Assembly: GCF_007991735.1 (NCBI RefSeq)
Contig: NZ_BJYX01000013.1
Location: 59,653 to 123,652 of the forward strand
Direction: 5' to 3'
From: Terrabacter aerolatus
GTDB lineage: Bacteria > Actinomycetota > Actinomycetes > Actinomycetales > Dermatophilaceae
DNA: 64,000 nt
The translations under genes and the position numbers were made by a program. This document shows, one piece after another, positions 48,140 to 59,206 of this stretch (within the stretch, counting starts at the first letter, position 1; every line of letters starts with the position of its first letter). The notes under the pieces are model-generated. The model saw only the letters and a list, made by a program, of their open reading frames with translations, made no database searches and was not told where the DNA came from.

Positions 48140-49453
48140 ATGTTCCCGCAGTTCGCCGTCCCGGCCCTCGTCAGCATCGTCGTGGCGTTCCTGCTCTCGG
48201 CCGCCGAGGCCGCGATCTTCCGCATGTCGCGCGTGCGCGCGCAGGAGCTCTTCGAGGAGGGCCGCTCCGGCGCGAAGTCGCTCATGACGGTGGTCGGCGA
48301 CTCGCCGGCCTACCTGTCGGTCATCGCGTTCCTGCGCGTCGTCGCCGAGGCCACCGCCGCGGTCCTCGTCACCCTCTTCGTCGCCGGTCAGGTCGAGTCG
48401 ACGTGGAGCCGGGCCCTCATCAGCATCACGATCATGGCGGTCGTGTCGTTCGTCGTCGTCGGGGTCTCGCCGCGCACCCTCGGGCGCCAGAACTACGACA
48501 CCGTCGCCCTGTGGAGCGCGCCCTTCGCCGTCGGGCTGCGCCGCGTGCTCGGCCCCGTGGCCAAGCTGCTCGTCGTGCTCGGCAACGCCGTCACCCCGGG
48601 CAAGGGCTACACCGACGGGCCGTTCCAGACCGAGTCCGAGCTGCGCGACCTCGTCGACATGGCCGGCGACTCCGACGTCATCGAGGCCGACGAGCGCGAG
48701 ATGATCCACTCGGTCTTCGAGCTCGGCGACACCCTCGCCAGGGCGGTCATGGTGCCGCGCACCGACATGGTCGTGCTCGACGCCGACAAGACGCTGCGCA
48801 GCGCCATGTCGCTCTTCCTGCGCTCCGGCTTCTCCCGCATCCCCGTCGTCGGCGAGGACAGCGACGACGTGCGCGGCCTGCTCTACTTCAAGGACGTCGC
48901 GCGCCGGCTCAACGCCGCCCCGGAGGACGGCCGGCACCTCGCCACCGAGGTCATGCGCCCGATGCACTTCGTGCCCGAGAGCAAGCCGGTCGACGACCTG
49001 CTGCGCGAGATGCAGCGCGACCAGAACCACTTCGCCATCGTCGTCGACGAGTACGGCGGCACGGCCGGGCTCATCACCATCGAGGACATCATCGAGGAGA
49101 TCGTCGGCGAGATCGCCGACGAGCACGACCGGGAGGCGCCCGGCACGGAGCAGCTCGAGGACGGCACCCTGCGGGTCCCGGCGTCGATGGACATCGACGA
49201 CCTCGCCGAGCTCTTCGACGTCACCATCGACGAGGAGGACGTCGACACGGTCGGCGGCCTGCTGACGAAGGTCATCGGGCGCGTGCCCATCGTCGGGTCG
49301 TCCGGTACGGTCGCTGGTCTGGAGCTGACGGCCGAGCGCATGGCCGGACGCCGCCACCGCGTCGCGTCGGTCATCGTGCACCGCGCCGCGGTGCCGGAGG
49401 ACGACACCGCGCACATCGAGACGGAGGACGCCCATGGGCACTCAGGACGCTGA
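48140..49453 (+). CDS. CNNM/CorC-type membrane protein (hemolysin family, DUF21-CBS-CorC)
   Basis: 437 residues. DUF21 membrane domain with about four helices (1-140), a CBS pair (about 200-325; MVPRTDMVVLDADKT, RIPVVGE, HFAIVVDEYGGTAGLITIED), and a CorC/HlyC domain at the C-terminus (about 345-425). Family members move Mg2+ or act in Co2+/Mg2+ resistance; hemolysin naming is historical. Overlaps era by 20 bases. Confidence 0.92.
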   Translation: MFPQFAVPALVSIVVAFLLSAAEAAIFRMSRVRAQELFEEGRSGAKSLMTVVGDSPAYLSVIAFLRVVAEATAAVLVTLFVAGQVESTWSRALISITIMAVVSFVVVGVSPRTLGRQNYDTVALWSAPFAVGLRRVLGPVAKLLVVLGNAVTPGKGYTDGPFQTESELRDLVDMAGDSDVIEADEREMIHSVFELGDTLARAVMVPRTDMVVLDADKTLRSAMSLFLRSGFSRIPVVGEDSDDVRGLLYFKDVARRLNAAPEDGRHLATEVMRPMHFVPESKPVDDLLREMQRDQNHFAIVVDEYGGTAGLITIEDIIEEIVGEIADEHDREAPGTEQLEDGTLRVPASMDIDDLAELFDVTIDEEDVDTVGGLLTKVIGRVPIVGSSGTVAGLELTAERMAGRRHRVASVIVHRAAVPEDDTAHIETEDAHGHSGR

Positions 49454-50411
49454 CCCGACGCCGGGGACACGGCGCGAAGGCATGGCGACCGGTGGGCGGT
49501 CAGAGGACTACCGGGCCGGGTTCGCCTGCCTCGTGGGCCGGCCCAACGCCGGCAAGTCCACGTTGACCAACGCGCTCGTCGGCCAGAAGGTCGCGATCAC
49601 GAGCTCCAAGCCCCAGACGACACGGCACACCATCCGCGGGGTCGCGACGACGCCCACGGCCCAGGTGATCCTCGTCGACACCCCCGGGCTGCACAAGCCG
49701 CGGACCCTCCTCGGCCAGCGCCTCAACGACCTCGTGCGCGAGACGCTCCTCGAGGTCGACGTCATCGGGTTCTGCCTGCCGGCCGACCAGCGCATCGGCC
49801 CGGGCGACACCTTCATCGCCAACGAGCTCACCGAGCTGCGGTCGGTGCGCCGCCGCCCGGTCGTCGCCATCGCGACCAAGGCGGACGCCGTCGACCGCGA
49901 GCGCCTCGCCGAGCACCTCATGGCCATCGACCAGCTGGGGGAGTGGGACGCGATCATCCCGTGCTCCGCCGTGTCGGGCAGCCAGGTCGAGGAGGTCCGC
50001 GACGTCCTCGCCTCCTACCTGCCCAGATCGCCGCAGCTCTACCCCGACGGGGTGCTCACCGACGAGCCGGAGATGATCATGATCGCCGAGCTCGTCCGCG
50101 AGGCCGCCCTCGAGGGCGTCCGCGACGAGCTGCCCCACTCGCTGGCCGTCGTCGTCGAGGAGATGGTGCTGCGCGAGGGACGGCCCGAGGACAAGCCGCT
50201 GCTCGACGTCCGCGTCAACGTCTTCGTCGAGCGGCCCAGCCAGAAGGCGATCGTCATCGGTCGCGGCGGCTCGCGGCTGCGCGAGGTCGGGACCAACGCG
50301 CGCAAGGGCATCGAGGCCCTGCTCGGTCAGAAGATCTATCTCGACCTGCACGTCAAGGTGGCCAAGGACTGGCAGCGCGACCCCAAGCAGCTCCAGCGCC
50401 TCGGGTTCTGA
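49434..50411 (+). CDS. era: GTPase Era
   Basis: 325 residues. Essential 30S assembly GTPase. G1 GRPNAGKST (about 35-43), ITSSKPQTTRH effector region, G3 DTPG, G4 TKAD, and C-terminal KH domain with IVIGRGGSRLREVGTNARKG. The N-terminal 25 residues are an extension; ATG at 49434 overlaps the CNNM gene, and an ATG at 49482 is an alternative. Conserved ybeY-CNNM-era order. Confidence 0.95.
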   Translation: MGTQDADPTPGTRREGMATGGRSEDYRAGFACLVGRPNAGKSTLTNALVGQKVAITSSKPQTTRHTIRGVATTPTAQVILVDTPGLHKPRTLLGQRLNDLVRETLLEVDVIGFCLPADQRIGPGDTFIANELTELRSVRRRPVVAIATKADAVDRERLAEHLMAIDQLGEWDAIIPCSAVSGSQVEEVRDVLASYLPRSPQLYPDGVLTDEPEMIMIAELVREAALEGVRDELPHSLAVVVEEMVLREGRPEDKPLLDVRVNVFVERPSQKAIVIGRGGSRLREVGTNARKGIEALLGQKIYLDLHVKVAKDWQRDPKQLQRLGF

Positions 50412-50419
50412 CCGCGACG

Positions 50420-50438
50420 GGCGTTGCCGCGCAACGCC
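50420..50438. terminator. Candidate terminator after era
   Basis: GGCGTTG-CCGCG-CAACGCC, a perfect 7-base stem nine bases after the era stop. No U-run. Confidence 0.5.
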
Positions 50439-50475
50439 GTTCGCGTCGGCGTCCGCGTTGCCATAGCCTGCCGCG

Positions 50476-50841
50476 GTGAGCAGCCCGATCCAGAGCCGTG
50501 TCGGCCAGGTCTTCGTCCCCGTGCGTGACATGGCGGCCGCCATCCGGTGGTATGCCGCCCTGCTGGGCTTCGAGCCCGGCGCGGCGTCCCACGAGGGAAC
50601 CATCTACGACGTGCCCACCGACGGCGAGACCCGGCTGGCGCTCGATGCCAACCGTCCGTCGTTCGACGCGTCAGGCCCGCCGCGCTTCTTCCTCTGGACC
50701 GACGACATGACCGCGACGGTCGCGCACCTGCGCAGCCTCGGGGTCCCCGTCACCTCGGACGTCGAGGACATCGGGAGCGTCGTCTTCGTCCAGTTCGAGG
50801 ACCCGGACGGCAACGCACTGATGGTCTGCCAGCGCGCCTGA
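50476..50841 (+). CDS. VOC family protein (glyoxalase/bleomycin-resistance fold)
   Basis: 121 residues, GTG start. One vicinal-oxygen-chelate module: VGQVFVPVRDMAAAIRWYAA LLGF pattern at the start and IGSVVFVQFEDPDGN ALMV near the end, with a possible metal Glu in the latter. Substrate unknown; could be a binding protein rather than an enzyme. Confidence 0.85.
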   Translation: MSSPIQSRVGQVFVPVRDMAAAIRWYAALLGFEPGAASHEGTIYDVPTDGETRLALDANRPSFDASGPPRFFLWTDDMTATVAHLRSLGVPVTSDVEDIGSVVFVQFEDPDGNALMVCQRA

Positions 50842-50884
50842 CGCGGACGCCGTCCGGTCCTAGACTCCACTCCAGGAGGCGAAC

Positions 50885-51028
50885 ATGTCGGAGACAGCGG
50901 CGCACGACCACGAGCTCGAGGTCCTCGAGGAGGACCAGACGGTGCCCCCGCGGCCCGAGGAGCAGATCGCCGACGCCCGCGAGGACGTCACCGACGAGGG
51001 CCCCTCCGACCCGGCTGCGACGTCGTGA
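50885..51028 (+). CDS. 47-residue acidic protein, coupled to the downstream Trp-repeat protein
   Basis: ATG with a near-ideal ribosome binding site (AGGAGG, six bases upstream). Sequence begins MSETAAHDHELEVLEEDQTV and is strongly acidic, with no Cys and no hydrophobic segment; likely unstructured. Its TGA overlaps the GTG of the next gene (GTGA). Size and acidity recall Pup, but the C-terminal Gly-Gly-Gln/Glu is absent (it ends Ala-Ala-Thr-Ser), so Pup is excluded. I do not recognise it. The strong ribosome binding site and coupling are the case for it being real. Confidence 0.6.
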   Translation: MSETAAHDHELEVLEEDQTVPPRPEEQIADAREDVTDEGPSDPAATS

Positions 51029-52496
51029 CCGTGGGCGTGGGCGTGGAGGGCGACGACCCGTGGGGTCTCGCCGAGGCGCCGGCGGTGGCCGAGGCCGATC
51101 TCGAGCCGTTGCCTCCCGCCCTGGCCGCCATCGAGGCCATGCTCGAGATCGGGGAGGACCGGGTGCTCGCCCCGGGCGAAAGGCTCACCCTGCCTGGGCT
51201 CGCCGACCTGCCCGAGATCGCGAGCCTCACCCCGGAGGGCTGGGAGCCCCTGCACACCGGTTTCATGGGCTTCGAGTGGGCCCTGCTCCCGGCGATCTGG
51301 CCGAGAGAGCACCGCCGGTGGGTCCGTGACCGCATGCCGTGCTTCGGACTCATGTCCTACGGCGACGAGGAGACCCGGCTCGGCCCGGAGACGGGACGAG
51401 ACACCCATCAGCGGTGGCTGCTCGCGCGGATGGCCCGGTCCGTCGGCCTCCCGCCCCCGCCCCCGAACCGCATCTGGCTGCTGCGCTCGCCCTGGCCGAC
51501 CCTTCCCGTGTCGAGCCTGCTGCTCGCCATCGGGCAGCACCGCGACCAGAACGGTTTGGGCTGGGACGCCCTCGCCACCATGCGGGCCGCCCAAGACCTG
51601 CTGGCACGCAGCGAGGACGAGGTCTGGGCGCTGTGGAGCGGGCGGCAGGCCGACGCGGCACGGAGCTGGGTCGGGTCCGAGCGAGGGCCTCTGGGCGCCC
51701 AGCCCTGGATCAGGCTCGGCCTCGGCCCCGACCACGTGAAAACCCTGCTGGAGCCTCTCGATGCCGGCGGTGCAGGGCTCGACCCGGGCCAAGCCCGCGC
51801 GTGGTCCGAGGTCATCGCGATGAGGGAGGAGGCGGGGGACGACGTGGTGCGGCACGTCATCGACTGGCGGCGGGCCGGCCTGCCCGCCGACGCCGATGTC
51901 GAACGCCTCGGCATGGTCCTGCTCGACCGTGACCCCGACGACGTGGCGCAGTGGCTGGTTGCGGGTCTCACCGTCGACGACGTCTCGGTGTGGCAGGGAG
52001 AGGATCTCGAGCGGGCTCGGCAGTGGCGCGGTGCGGGGTTCGGCGCCCGTGAGGCGCGCGAGCTCGTGCTCGCCGATCCCAGCATCACGCCAGAGGAAGC
52101 ACGAGCCTTCGATGCCGCAGGGATCAAGCCGTCGGCTCGGCACCTTTGGGCGGCTGGAGGATTCACGCCGGAGCAGGCTCGGGCGTGGACGGAGCTCGAC
52201 ATCGTGGCGGCCGAGGCCCGCGTCTGGCGTTCCCTCGGCCGGGGCCCTGGCGACGCGCGGCCCCACCGCGCGGGCGGGGTGGAGCCCTACCGCCGGACTG
52301 GGAGGGCGGTTGGGCCGCCTTCGGCTCCGACCGCGACGACGTCGACTACGGCGTCACCGACCCGCCGGGCACCCGCGGCACCACCGCCGGCATCGGGCCG
52401 GACGGCATACCTCTCCCGTGACCGGGCGAGGTCTCACGATCCGGGCAGCGGTCCCGAGGGGTGGACGGGACGCAACCAGCGGCATACGGTGAAGTC

Positions 52497-52509
<13 letters not shown>
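51025..52509 (+). CDS. Uncharacterised protein with C-terminal 13-residue Trp repeats, probably frameshifted at the end
   Basis: 494 residues as an open frame; not recognised. Residues 1-240 form an apparently globular, Trp-rich part (FMGFEWALLPAIWPREHRRW, about 80-99). From about 280 to 405 it has short helical repeats with Trp (or Phe) at 281, 310, 323, 334, 362, 375, 388 and 401, often exactly 13 apart, as in WAAGGFTPEQARA then WTELDIVAAEARV. After about residue 417 composition changes to Pro/Thr/Arg; the -1 frame there reads DWEGGWAAFGSDRDDVDYG and stops at 52421, which looks like the true C-terminus. So a one-base slip near 52273-52281 is likely, and the tail to 52509 is probably not native. 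Confidence 0.65.
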
Positions 52510-54363
<1,854 letters not shown>

Positions 54364-54400
54364 GCAGCCACCCCGTCACCGTGGGGTAGCGTCTGGCGCC

Positions 54401-55924
54401 ATGGAGTCCCCGGTCGGTCGAGCGCTGCTTCGACTGGCCGGGGCCTCGCTCGTCGCGGTCGCCGTCGTCGGCCTCGTCGCGCCCCGTCCGGTCAACGTCG
54501 GCTACCGCTGGCAGGTGGTCGTGCCCGTCGCCCTGGGCCTGGTCGTGCTGGCGTCCGTGCTGCGCCTGCCCCCATGGTCCAAGACCCGGTGGCTGCCGGT
54601 CGTCGTGGCTGCCGCCGGCGGCGCCGTGTCCACGGTCATCGGGCTCATGCAGCGCTACCACTACGGCTGGGACGCGCGCGTCGTCATGGACATGGCCCGC
54701 TCGCTCCAGGCGGGCCGGCCACTGGGCGCTGCCGACTACGACTACCTCTCGCTCTATCCCAACAACCTCCCGCTGCTCGCCATCGACCGCGTGGGCGTCG
54801 CTGTCGCGCAGGCGTTCTCGTTGGCGCCCGACGCCGTGCTGATCCCCCTCAACGGCCTCTGCGTCGCGGTGACGGCGTATGCCGTCCACCTCCTCGTCGT
54901 GCGCGTGGCGGGTCGCGGGCCGGCCCTCGTGGCGCAGCTCGTCACCCTCGTCCTCGTGGGGACGAGCCCGTGGCTCGCGGTGCCCTACACCGACTTCTAC
55001 GCGATGCCCTTCCTCGTCGGGGGCGTGGCCCTGGCGGTCCGGTCCATGACCCCCCGAGCGCGCACGGAACGGGTCGTCCTGTGGCTGCTCGCCGTGGCGT
55101 CGGTGTCGGTCGCCTACGCCATAAAGACCACCCCCGTCGTCATCGCGATCGCAGCGGTGCTGACGGCCGTCGTCGCCATCTTCGACCACGACCTCGCCCC
55201 GGGCCGGCGAGCCGGTGTCATCGCGGCCTGCGCCGCCTCGGCCCTCGCCTTCGTCGCGCTCGGCACCGGACTGTCCGTCGCGGCGACGTCGGCGGCCGGT
55301 GTCGACGCGGCCCGGGTCGACACCTCGGCCTCACCGCCCGTCCTGTGGTGGGTGGCGATGGGGGCCGACGAGCAACGCACGGCTGACGGCGTCGTCAACT
55401 ACGGCGCCTACTCGCGCGAGATGGTCGATGCGATCACCGGACGCACCCCAGACGAGATGCGCGCCTACGCCTCGGGCGTCCTCCGGGACCACTGGGCGCA
55501 AAGAGGTCTCGGGGGGACGCTGGCGTTCTACGGCAGCAAGGTCGCCTGGAACTGGGGCGACGGCATGTTCTGGGCGTGGGGCGAGGGACCGGACTCGCTG
55601 CCCGGCACCCTGGCTCCCGCGACGGGCCTCACACAGGTCGTCCACGACCTCAACGGGTTCCACGGTGCGGGCTACCAGCTGCGCGCCGACCTGACGCAGG
55701 CGCTGTGGCTCGCCGTGCTCCTCGTAGCCGGGGTCGGCCTGCTCCGGGCGCCCTACCGCCGCGAGACGCTGCTCGTGGCGGCGTCGCTGCTCGGCATCGC
55801 TGCCTTCACGCTCGTGCTCCAGGGTCGGTCGCGCTACCTCTTCGCCTTCGCCCCGCTCGTCGTCGTGCTCGCGGCGATGGTCCACGGGTCGCTGCCGCGG
55901 CTCGGCCGCCGGCGCGCGGCCTGA
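54401..55924 (+). CDS. Multi-pass membrane glycosyltransferase-like protein (GT-C fold)
   Basis: 507 residues with about ten to twelve membrane helices. After helix 3, HYGWDARVVMDMARSLQAG places an Asp at the membrane edge, as in GT-C (GT39/GT83-like) polyprenyl-phosphate-dependent transferases; later LYPNNLPLLAIDRV and a soluble loop of about 100 residues (about 300-400) precede the last helices. Donor and acceptor unknown. Starts 37 bases after leuA but has no functional link to it. Confidence 0.7.
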   Translation: MESPVGRALLRLAGASLVAVAVVGLVAPRPVNVGYRWQVVVPVALGLVVLASVLRLPPWSKTRWLPVVVAAAGGAVSTVIGLMQRYHYGWDARVVMDMARSLQAGRPLGAADYDYLSLYPNNLPLLAIDRVGVAVAQAFSLAPDAVLIPLNGLCVAVTAYAVHLLVVRVAGRGPALVAQLVTLVLVGTSPWLAVPYTDFYAMPFLVGGVALAVRSMTPRARTERVVLWLLAVASVSVAYAIKTTPVVIAIAAVLTAVVAIFDHDLAPGRRAGVIAACAASALAFVALGTGLSVAATSAAGVDAARVDTSASPPVLWWVAMGADEQRTADGVVNYGAYSREMVDAITGRTPDEMRAYASGVLRDHWAQRGLGGTLAFYGSKVAWNWGDGMFWAWGEGPDSLPGTLAPATGLTQVVHDLNGFHGAGYQLRADLTQALWLAVLLVAGVGLLRAPYRRETLLVAASLLGIAAFTLVLQGRSRYLFAFAPLVVVLAAMVHGSLPRLGRRRAA

Positions 55925-55943
55925 GGGCCGGGTCCGGACCTGC

Positions 55944-56759
55944 TCAGTCGATCGAGTCGGCCAGCACGGCGTCGACCGCGGCGAGGGCCGCGGCGTCGCC
56001 GTCGCGGATGATCTCGCCCTCGGTGGGCCGGTTCCAGAGCCAGCAGTCGATGTCGGCCGCCGACCCGCTGATCTCGGCGGTCGAGGCGGCGTCCGGGCCG
56101 TCGCTGACGAGGAACCTTTGCACGTCGATCTCGCGGCCGTTCCACGTGCCGGTGATGCGCACCGGGGTCACGGTCCAGGAGTGCATGGCATCGACGGTCG
56201 CGATCGTCACCGGTGCCGACACCGGGACGTGCGTCAGGTCCGGGTCGGGCTCGTGGCCCCGCATGACGCGCAGCACCTCGTCGATGCCGTCGGCGGCGAG
56301 CCTGCAGTCGACGGGGGTGCGATCCCCGGTGGTCAGCTCGGCGTCGAGGCGGTGGATGAGGGCCTCGTGGGCCTGACGACGGACGATGTAGCCCGCGGTG
56401 TGGTCGTCGGCCCACATCCACAGCGGAGTCTCGGGCGGGAGTCCTCCGAGCACGCGGGTCAGGCGTTCGCTGGAGCGGTCGAAGAAGTCGAGCAGCCCCG
56501 CCCGGTCGCTGGGTCGTGCGTCACGGGCTGCGTCGAGGGCATCGAGGTCGGCCGGGTCGGTCAGGCCGCGCTCGGCGATCTCGCCCCAGAACCACTGCAC
56601 CTCGCCGAGGTGCCACAGCAGGTCGTCGGCGTCCCAGTCGGGACACGACGGCACCCGGGCGTCGGCCGGCGCGGAGGCCAGCACGGTCCGGAAGCGCGAC
56701 GAGTCGGCCGCGAGGTGGTCGAGGAAGGGAAGGGGGCCACCTGAGCGGCTGGACGGCAT
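55944..56759 (-). CDS. Maleylpyruvate isomerase N-terminal (MDMPI/DinB-like) domain protein
   Basis: 271 residues. [20 protein letters not shown] and [20 protein letters not shown] near 12-60 identify the MDMPI_N domain, a DinB-superfamily four-helix fold; putative metal His in [10 protein letters not shown] and in [12 protein letters not shown]. The C-terminal half is the MDMPI C-terminal domain. Related proteins are mycothiol-dependent enzymes. It starts 14 bases after the alkB stop, so both should share the LexA-controlled transcript. Substrate unknown. Confidence 0.82.
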   Translation of the reverse strand: MPSSRSGGPLPFLDHLAADSSRFRTVLASAPADARVPSCPDWDADDLLWHLGEVQWFWGEIAERGLTDPADLDALDAARDARPSDRAGLLDFFDRSSERLTRVLGGLPPETPLWMWADDHTAGYIVRRQAHEALIHRLDAELTTGDRTPVDCRLAADGIDEVLRVMRGHEPDPDLTHVPVSAPVTIATVDAMHSWTVTPVRITGTWNGREIDVQRFLVSDGPDAASTAEISGSAADIDCWLWNRPTEGEIIRDGDAAALAAVDAVLADSID

Positions 56760-56773
56760 ACGTGGGTCTCCTG

Positions 56774-57424
56774 TCAGCGGACGCCGGCTACACGGAACTG
56801 CACCGAGATGCGCGGGCCCATCGGCTCGGACGTCTTGGGAATCGCATGGTCCCACGTCCGCTGGCACGAGCCGCCCATCACGACGAGGTCACCATGTCCC
56901 AGGGGGTAGCGCAAGCTCTTTGCCGTCGACCCGGGGATGGGTCCGCCGTCGCGCGGCCGGAGCGCGAGCGTGCGGGCAGACCCGAGGGAGAGGATCGCGA
57001 TCATCGTGTCGCTGTCGCGGGAACGCCCGATGCGGTCACCGTGCCAGGCGACGCTGTCGCGGCCGTCTCGGTAGAGGCACAGCCCCGCCGTCACGAACGG
57101 CTCGCCGAGCTCCCGGGCGTAGTGGCGGCTCAGGGCGTCGCGGGCCTCCACGAGCATCGGGTGCGGGAGCGTCTCGTCGCCCGCGTAGAACTTCGTGAGC
57201 CGGGGAACGGCGACGACGGAGTCGTACATCTGCCGACGCTCCGCGTGCCACGGCACGCCGTGCAGCAGCGCGGTGAAGAGCTCGTCGCCGGCGGCGAGCC
57301 AGCCGGGCCGCACGTCGACCCACGCGCCGTGCGCCAGCGGGTGGCGCGTCTTCCCGGTGCCGACGTCGCGGAGCGTCATCGCGTCGGTGAGGTCGAGGAG
57401 CGAACCCTGGAGAGAGAGGTCCAT
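56774..57424 (-). CDS. AlkB-like alpha-ketoglutarate-dependent dioxygenase
   Basis: 216 residues. Repairs alkylated bases by oxidative demethylation. Iron ligands WHGDRIG (His128, Asp130) and His193 in [10 protein letters not shown]; 2-oxoglutarate Arg205 in [17 protein letters not shown] near 74 and [13 protein letters not shown] near 144 also match AlkB. ATG at 57424; the LexA box lies 22 bases upstream of it, with TATCGT between as a possible -10. First gene of an alkB-MDMPI pair. Confidence 0.92.
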   Translation of the reverse strand: MDLSLQGSLLDLTDAMTLRDVGTGKTRHPLAHGAWVDVRPGWLAAGDELFTALLHGVPWHAERRQMYDSVVAVPRLTKFYAGDETLPHPMLVEARDALSRHYARELGEPFVTAGLCLYRDGRDSVAWHGDRIGRSRDSDTMIAILSLGSARTLALRPRDGGPIPGSTAKSLRYPLGHGDLVVMGGSCQRTWDHAIPKTSEPMGPRISVQFRVAGVR

Positions 57425-57437
57425 GGCCCCACGATAG

Positions 57438-57469
57438 CCCACGAGTCGAACGCGTGTTCGACTCGTGGG
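57438..57469. promoter_or_regulatory. LexA box within a 32-bp palindrome, alkB/recO intergenic region
   Basis: Core TCGAAC-GCGT-GTTCGA at 57446-57461 fits the actinobacterial SOS consensus exactly. It is extended by CCCACGAG on one side and CTCGTGGG on the other, giving 14-base perfect arms around a four-base centre. It lies 22 bases before alkB (minus) and 83 before recO (plus). Confidence 0.92.
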
Positions 57470-57544
57470 AATGTTTCGTGTCGACCGTGTGCAGACCGGC
57501 GCGTGCGGTGCCGACCACGCCGCGGGCGGGGAGAGAATGGGGCC

Positions 57545-58273
57545 ATGCCCCTCTACCGTGACGAGGCGATCGTCCTGCGCACCCACAAGCTGGGCGAGGC
57601 CGACCGCATCATCACGATGCTGACCCGCACGCGTGGGCGGGTCCGCGCCGTGGCCAAGGGGGTGCGGCGCACCAAGTCGCGCTTCGGCTCGCGCCTCGAG
57701 CCGGGCATGATCATCGACGTCCAGTGCTACGAGGGCCGCAACCTCGACACCGTCACGCAGGTCGAGACGCTCGCGCCCTACGGCGACGCCATCGCCCGTG
57801 ACTACACGGCCTACACGTGCGCCACCTCGATGCTCGAGACGGCGCTCCAGCTCACCGAGGAGCACGAGCCGCAGACCCAGCAGTACCTCCTGCTCGCGGG
57901 CGCGCTGCGCTCACTCGCGGAGCACAGCCACGACGCGGGCCTCGTGCTCGACGCGTACCTGCTGCGCTCGCTCGCCGTCGCGGGCTGGGCACCGAGCTTC
58001 GTCGACTGCGCGCGCTGTGGGGCGCCCGGGCCGCACCGGGCCTTCAACGTCCAGGCGGGCGGGGCGGTGTGTTCCGTATGCCGTCCGCCCGGCTCGAGCG
58101 CGCCCGCTCCCGAGACCTTCGAGCTGCTCGCGTCGCTGCTGACCGGCGACTGGGGTGTCGCCGACGCCAGCGACGACCGGCACCGGCGACAGGGCAACGG
58201 CATGGTCTCGGCCTTCCTCCAGTGGCACATCGAGCGCGGCCTGCGGTCGCTGCGCCTCGTCGACCGGGCCTGA
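57545..58273 (+). CDS. recO: DNA repair protein RecO
   Basis: 242 residues. Loads RecA on SSB-coated DNA with RecR. N-terminal OB fold: [20 protein letters not shown] (about 4-23) and [21 protein letters not shown] zinc-type Cys set appears near 158-180 (CARCG, CSVCRPP). Could share the SOS box with alkB, though at 83 bases it is less tightly placed. Followed by uppS as in many actinobacteria. Confidence 0.94.
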   Translation: MPLYRDEAIVLRTHKLGEADRIITMLTRTRGRVRAVAKGVRRTKSRFGSRLEPGMIIDVQCYEGRNLDTVTQVETLAPYGDAIARDYTAYTCATSMLETALQLTEEHEPQTQQYLLLAGALRSLAEHSHDAGLVLDAYLLRSLAVAGWAPSFVDCARCGAPGPHRAFNVQAGGAVCSVCRPPGSSAPAPETFELLASLLTGDWGVADASDDRHRRQGNGMVSAFLQWHIERGLRSLRLVDRA

Positions 58274-58358
58274 GCCGTCCGAGAACACCCGACACGTCCG
58301 ATACCACCCGAGACCACCCGAGCCGCACGCGAACCCGATCCCGACCGACCGGAGACCC

Positions 58359-59138
58359 ATGTACGCCAAGCCGTTCCCGCACCCGTCCGGGGCGACGCCC
58401 CCCGTGATTGCGAGCGCCCTGCTGCCCAAGCACGTCGCGATCGTCATGGACGGCAACGGTCGCTGGGCCAACGCGCGCGGCCTCCCGCGGACCAAGGGGC
58501 ACGAGGCCGGTGAGGCCTCGCTCCTCGACGTCGTCGCCGGAGCCATCGACGTCGGTGTCACGCACCTGTCGGCCTACGCCTTCTCGACGGAGAACTGGCG
58601 TCGGTCCCCCGAGGAGGTGCGCTTCCTCATGGGCTTCAACCGCGACGTCATCCGCCGTCGGCGTGACCAGCTCCACGAGTGGGGCGTGCGGATGCGCTGG
58701 GTCGGTCGCGCTCCCCGGCTGTGGCGCTCGGTCATCAAGGAGCTCGAGATCGCCCAGGAGCTGACCCAGCACAACACGGGGCTGACCCTCTACTTCTGCG
58801 TCAACTACGGCGGGCGCGCCGAGATCGCCGACGCGGTGCAGCGGATCGCCCACGACGTCAAGGACGGTCGGCTGCGTCCGGGGTCGGTCGACGAGAAGAC
58901 GATCAAGCGCTACCTCGACGAGCCGACGATGCCCGACGTCGATCTCTTCGTGCGCAGCTCCGGCGAGCAGCGCACGAGCAACTTCCTGCTGTGGCAGTCG
59001 GCCTACGCCGAGATGGTCTTCCAGAACCAGCTCTGGCCCGACTACGACCGGCGCGACCTCTGGGCGGCCATCGAGGAGTACGTCGCCCGCGACCGCCGCT
59101 ACGGCGGCGCCGTCGACACCCCGACTCCCACGACCTGA
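58359..59138 (+). CDS. uppS: Isoprenyl (polyprenyl) diphosphate synthase, UppS family
   Basis: 259 residues. Cis-prenyltransferase for the lipid carrier of cell-wall synthesis. [20 protein letters not shown] near 25-44 with the catalytic Asp, [19 protein letters not shown] near 70-83, and [20 protein letters not shown] near 202-221. ATG preceded by GGAG. Chain length of the product (C50 or C55) not determinable. Confidence 0.94.
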   Translation: MYAKPFPHPSGATPPVIASALLPKHVAIVMDGNGRWANARGLPRTKGHEAGEASLLDVVAGAIDVGVTHLSAYAFSTENWRRSPEEVRFLMGFNRDVIRRRRDQLHEWGVRMRWVGRAPRLWRSVIKELEIAQELTQHNTGLTLYFCVNYGGRAEIADAVQRIAHDVKDGRLRPGSVDEKTIKRYLDEPTMPDVDLFVRSSGEQRTSNFLLWQSAYAEMVFQNQLWPDYDRRDLWAAIEEYVARDRRYGGAVDTPTPTT

Positions 59139-59183
59139 CGCCACCCAGTCGGGCCGACGCCACCCAGTCGGGCCGACGCCACC
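59137..59183. repeat. 19-bp tandem duplication at the uppS stop codon
   Basis: Two exact copies of gacgccacccagtcgggcc plus the first nine bases of a third. Unit one starts on the GA of the uppS TGA. Confidence 0.95.
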
Positions 59184-59206
59184 GGCATCCGGATGGCTCG
59201 AGCCCA

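Noticed and set aside
50885..51028. Prokaryotic ubiquitin-like protein (Pup)
   Set aside because: Similar size and acidity, but no C-terminal Gly-Gly-Gln/Glu and no proteasome genes nearby.
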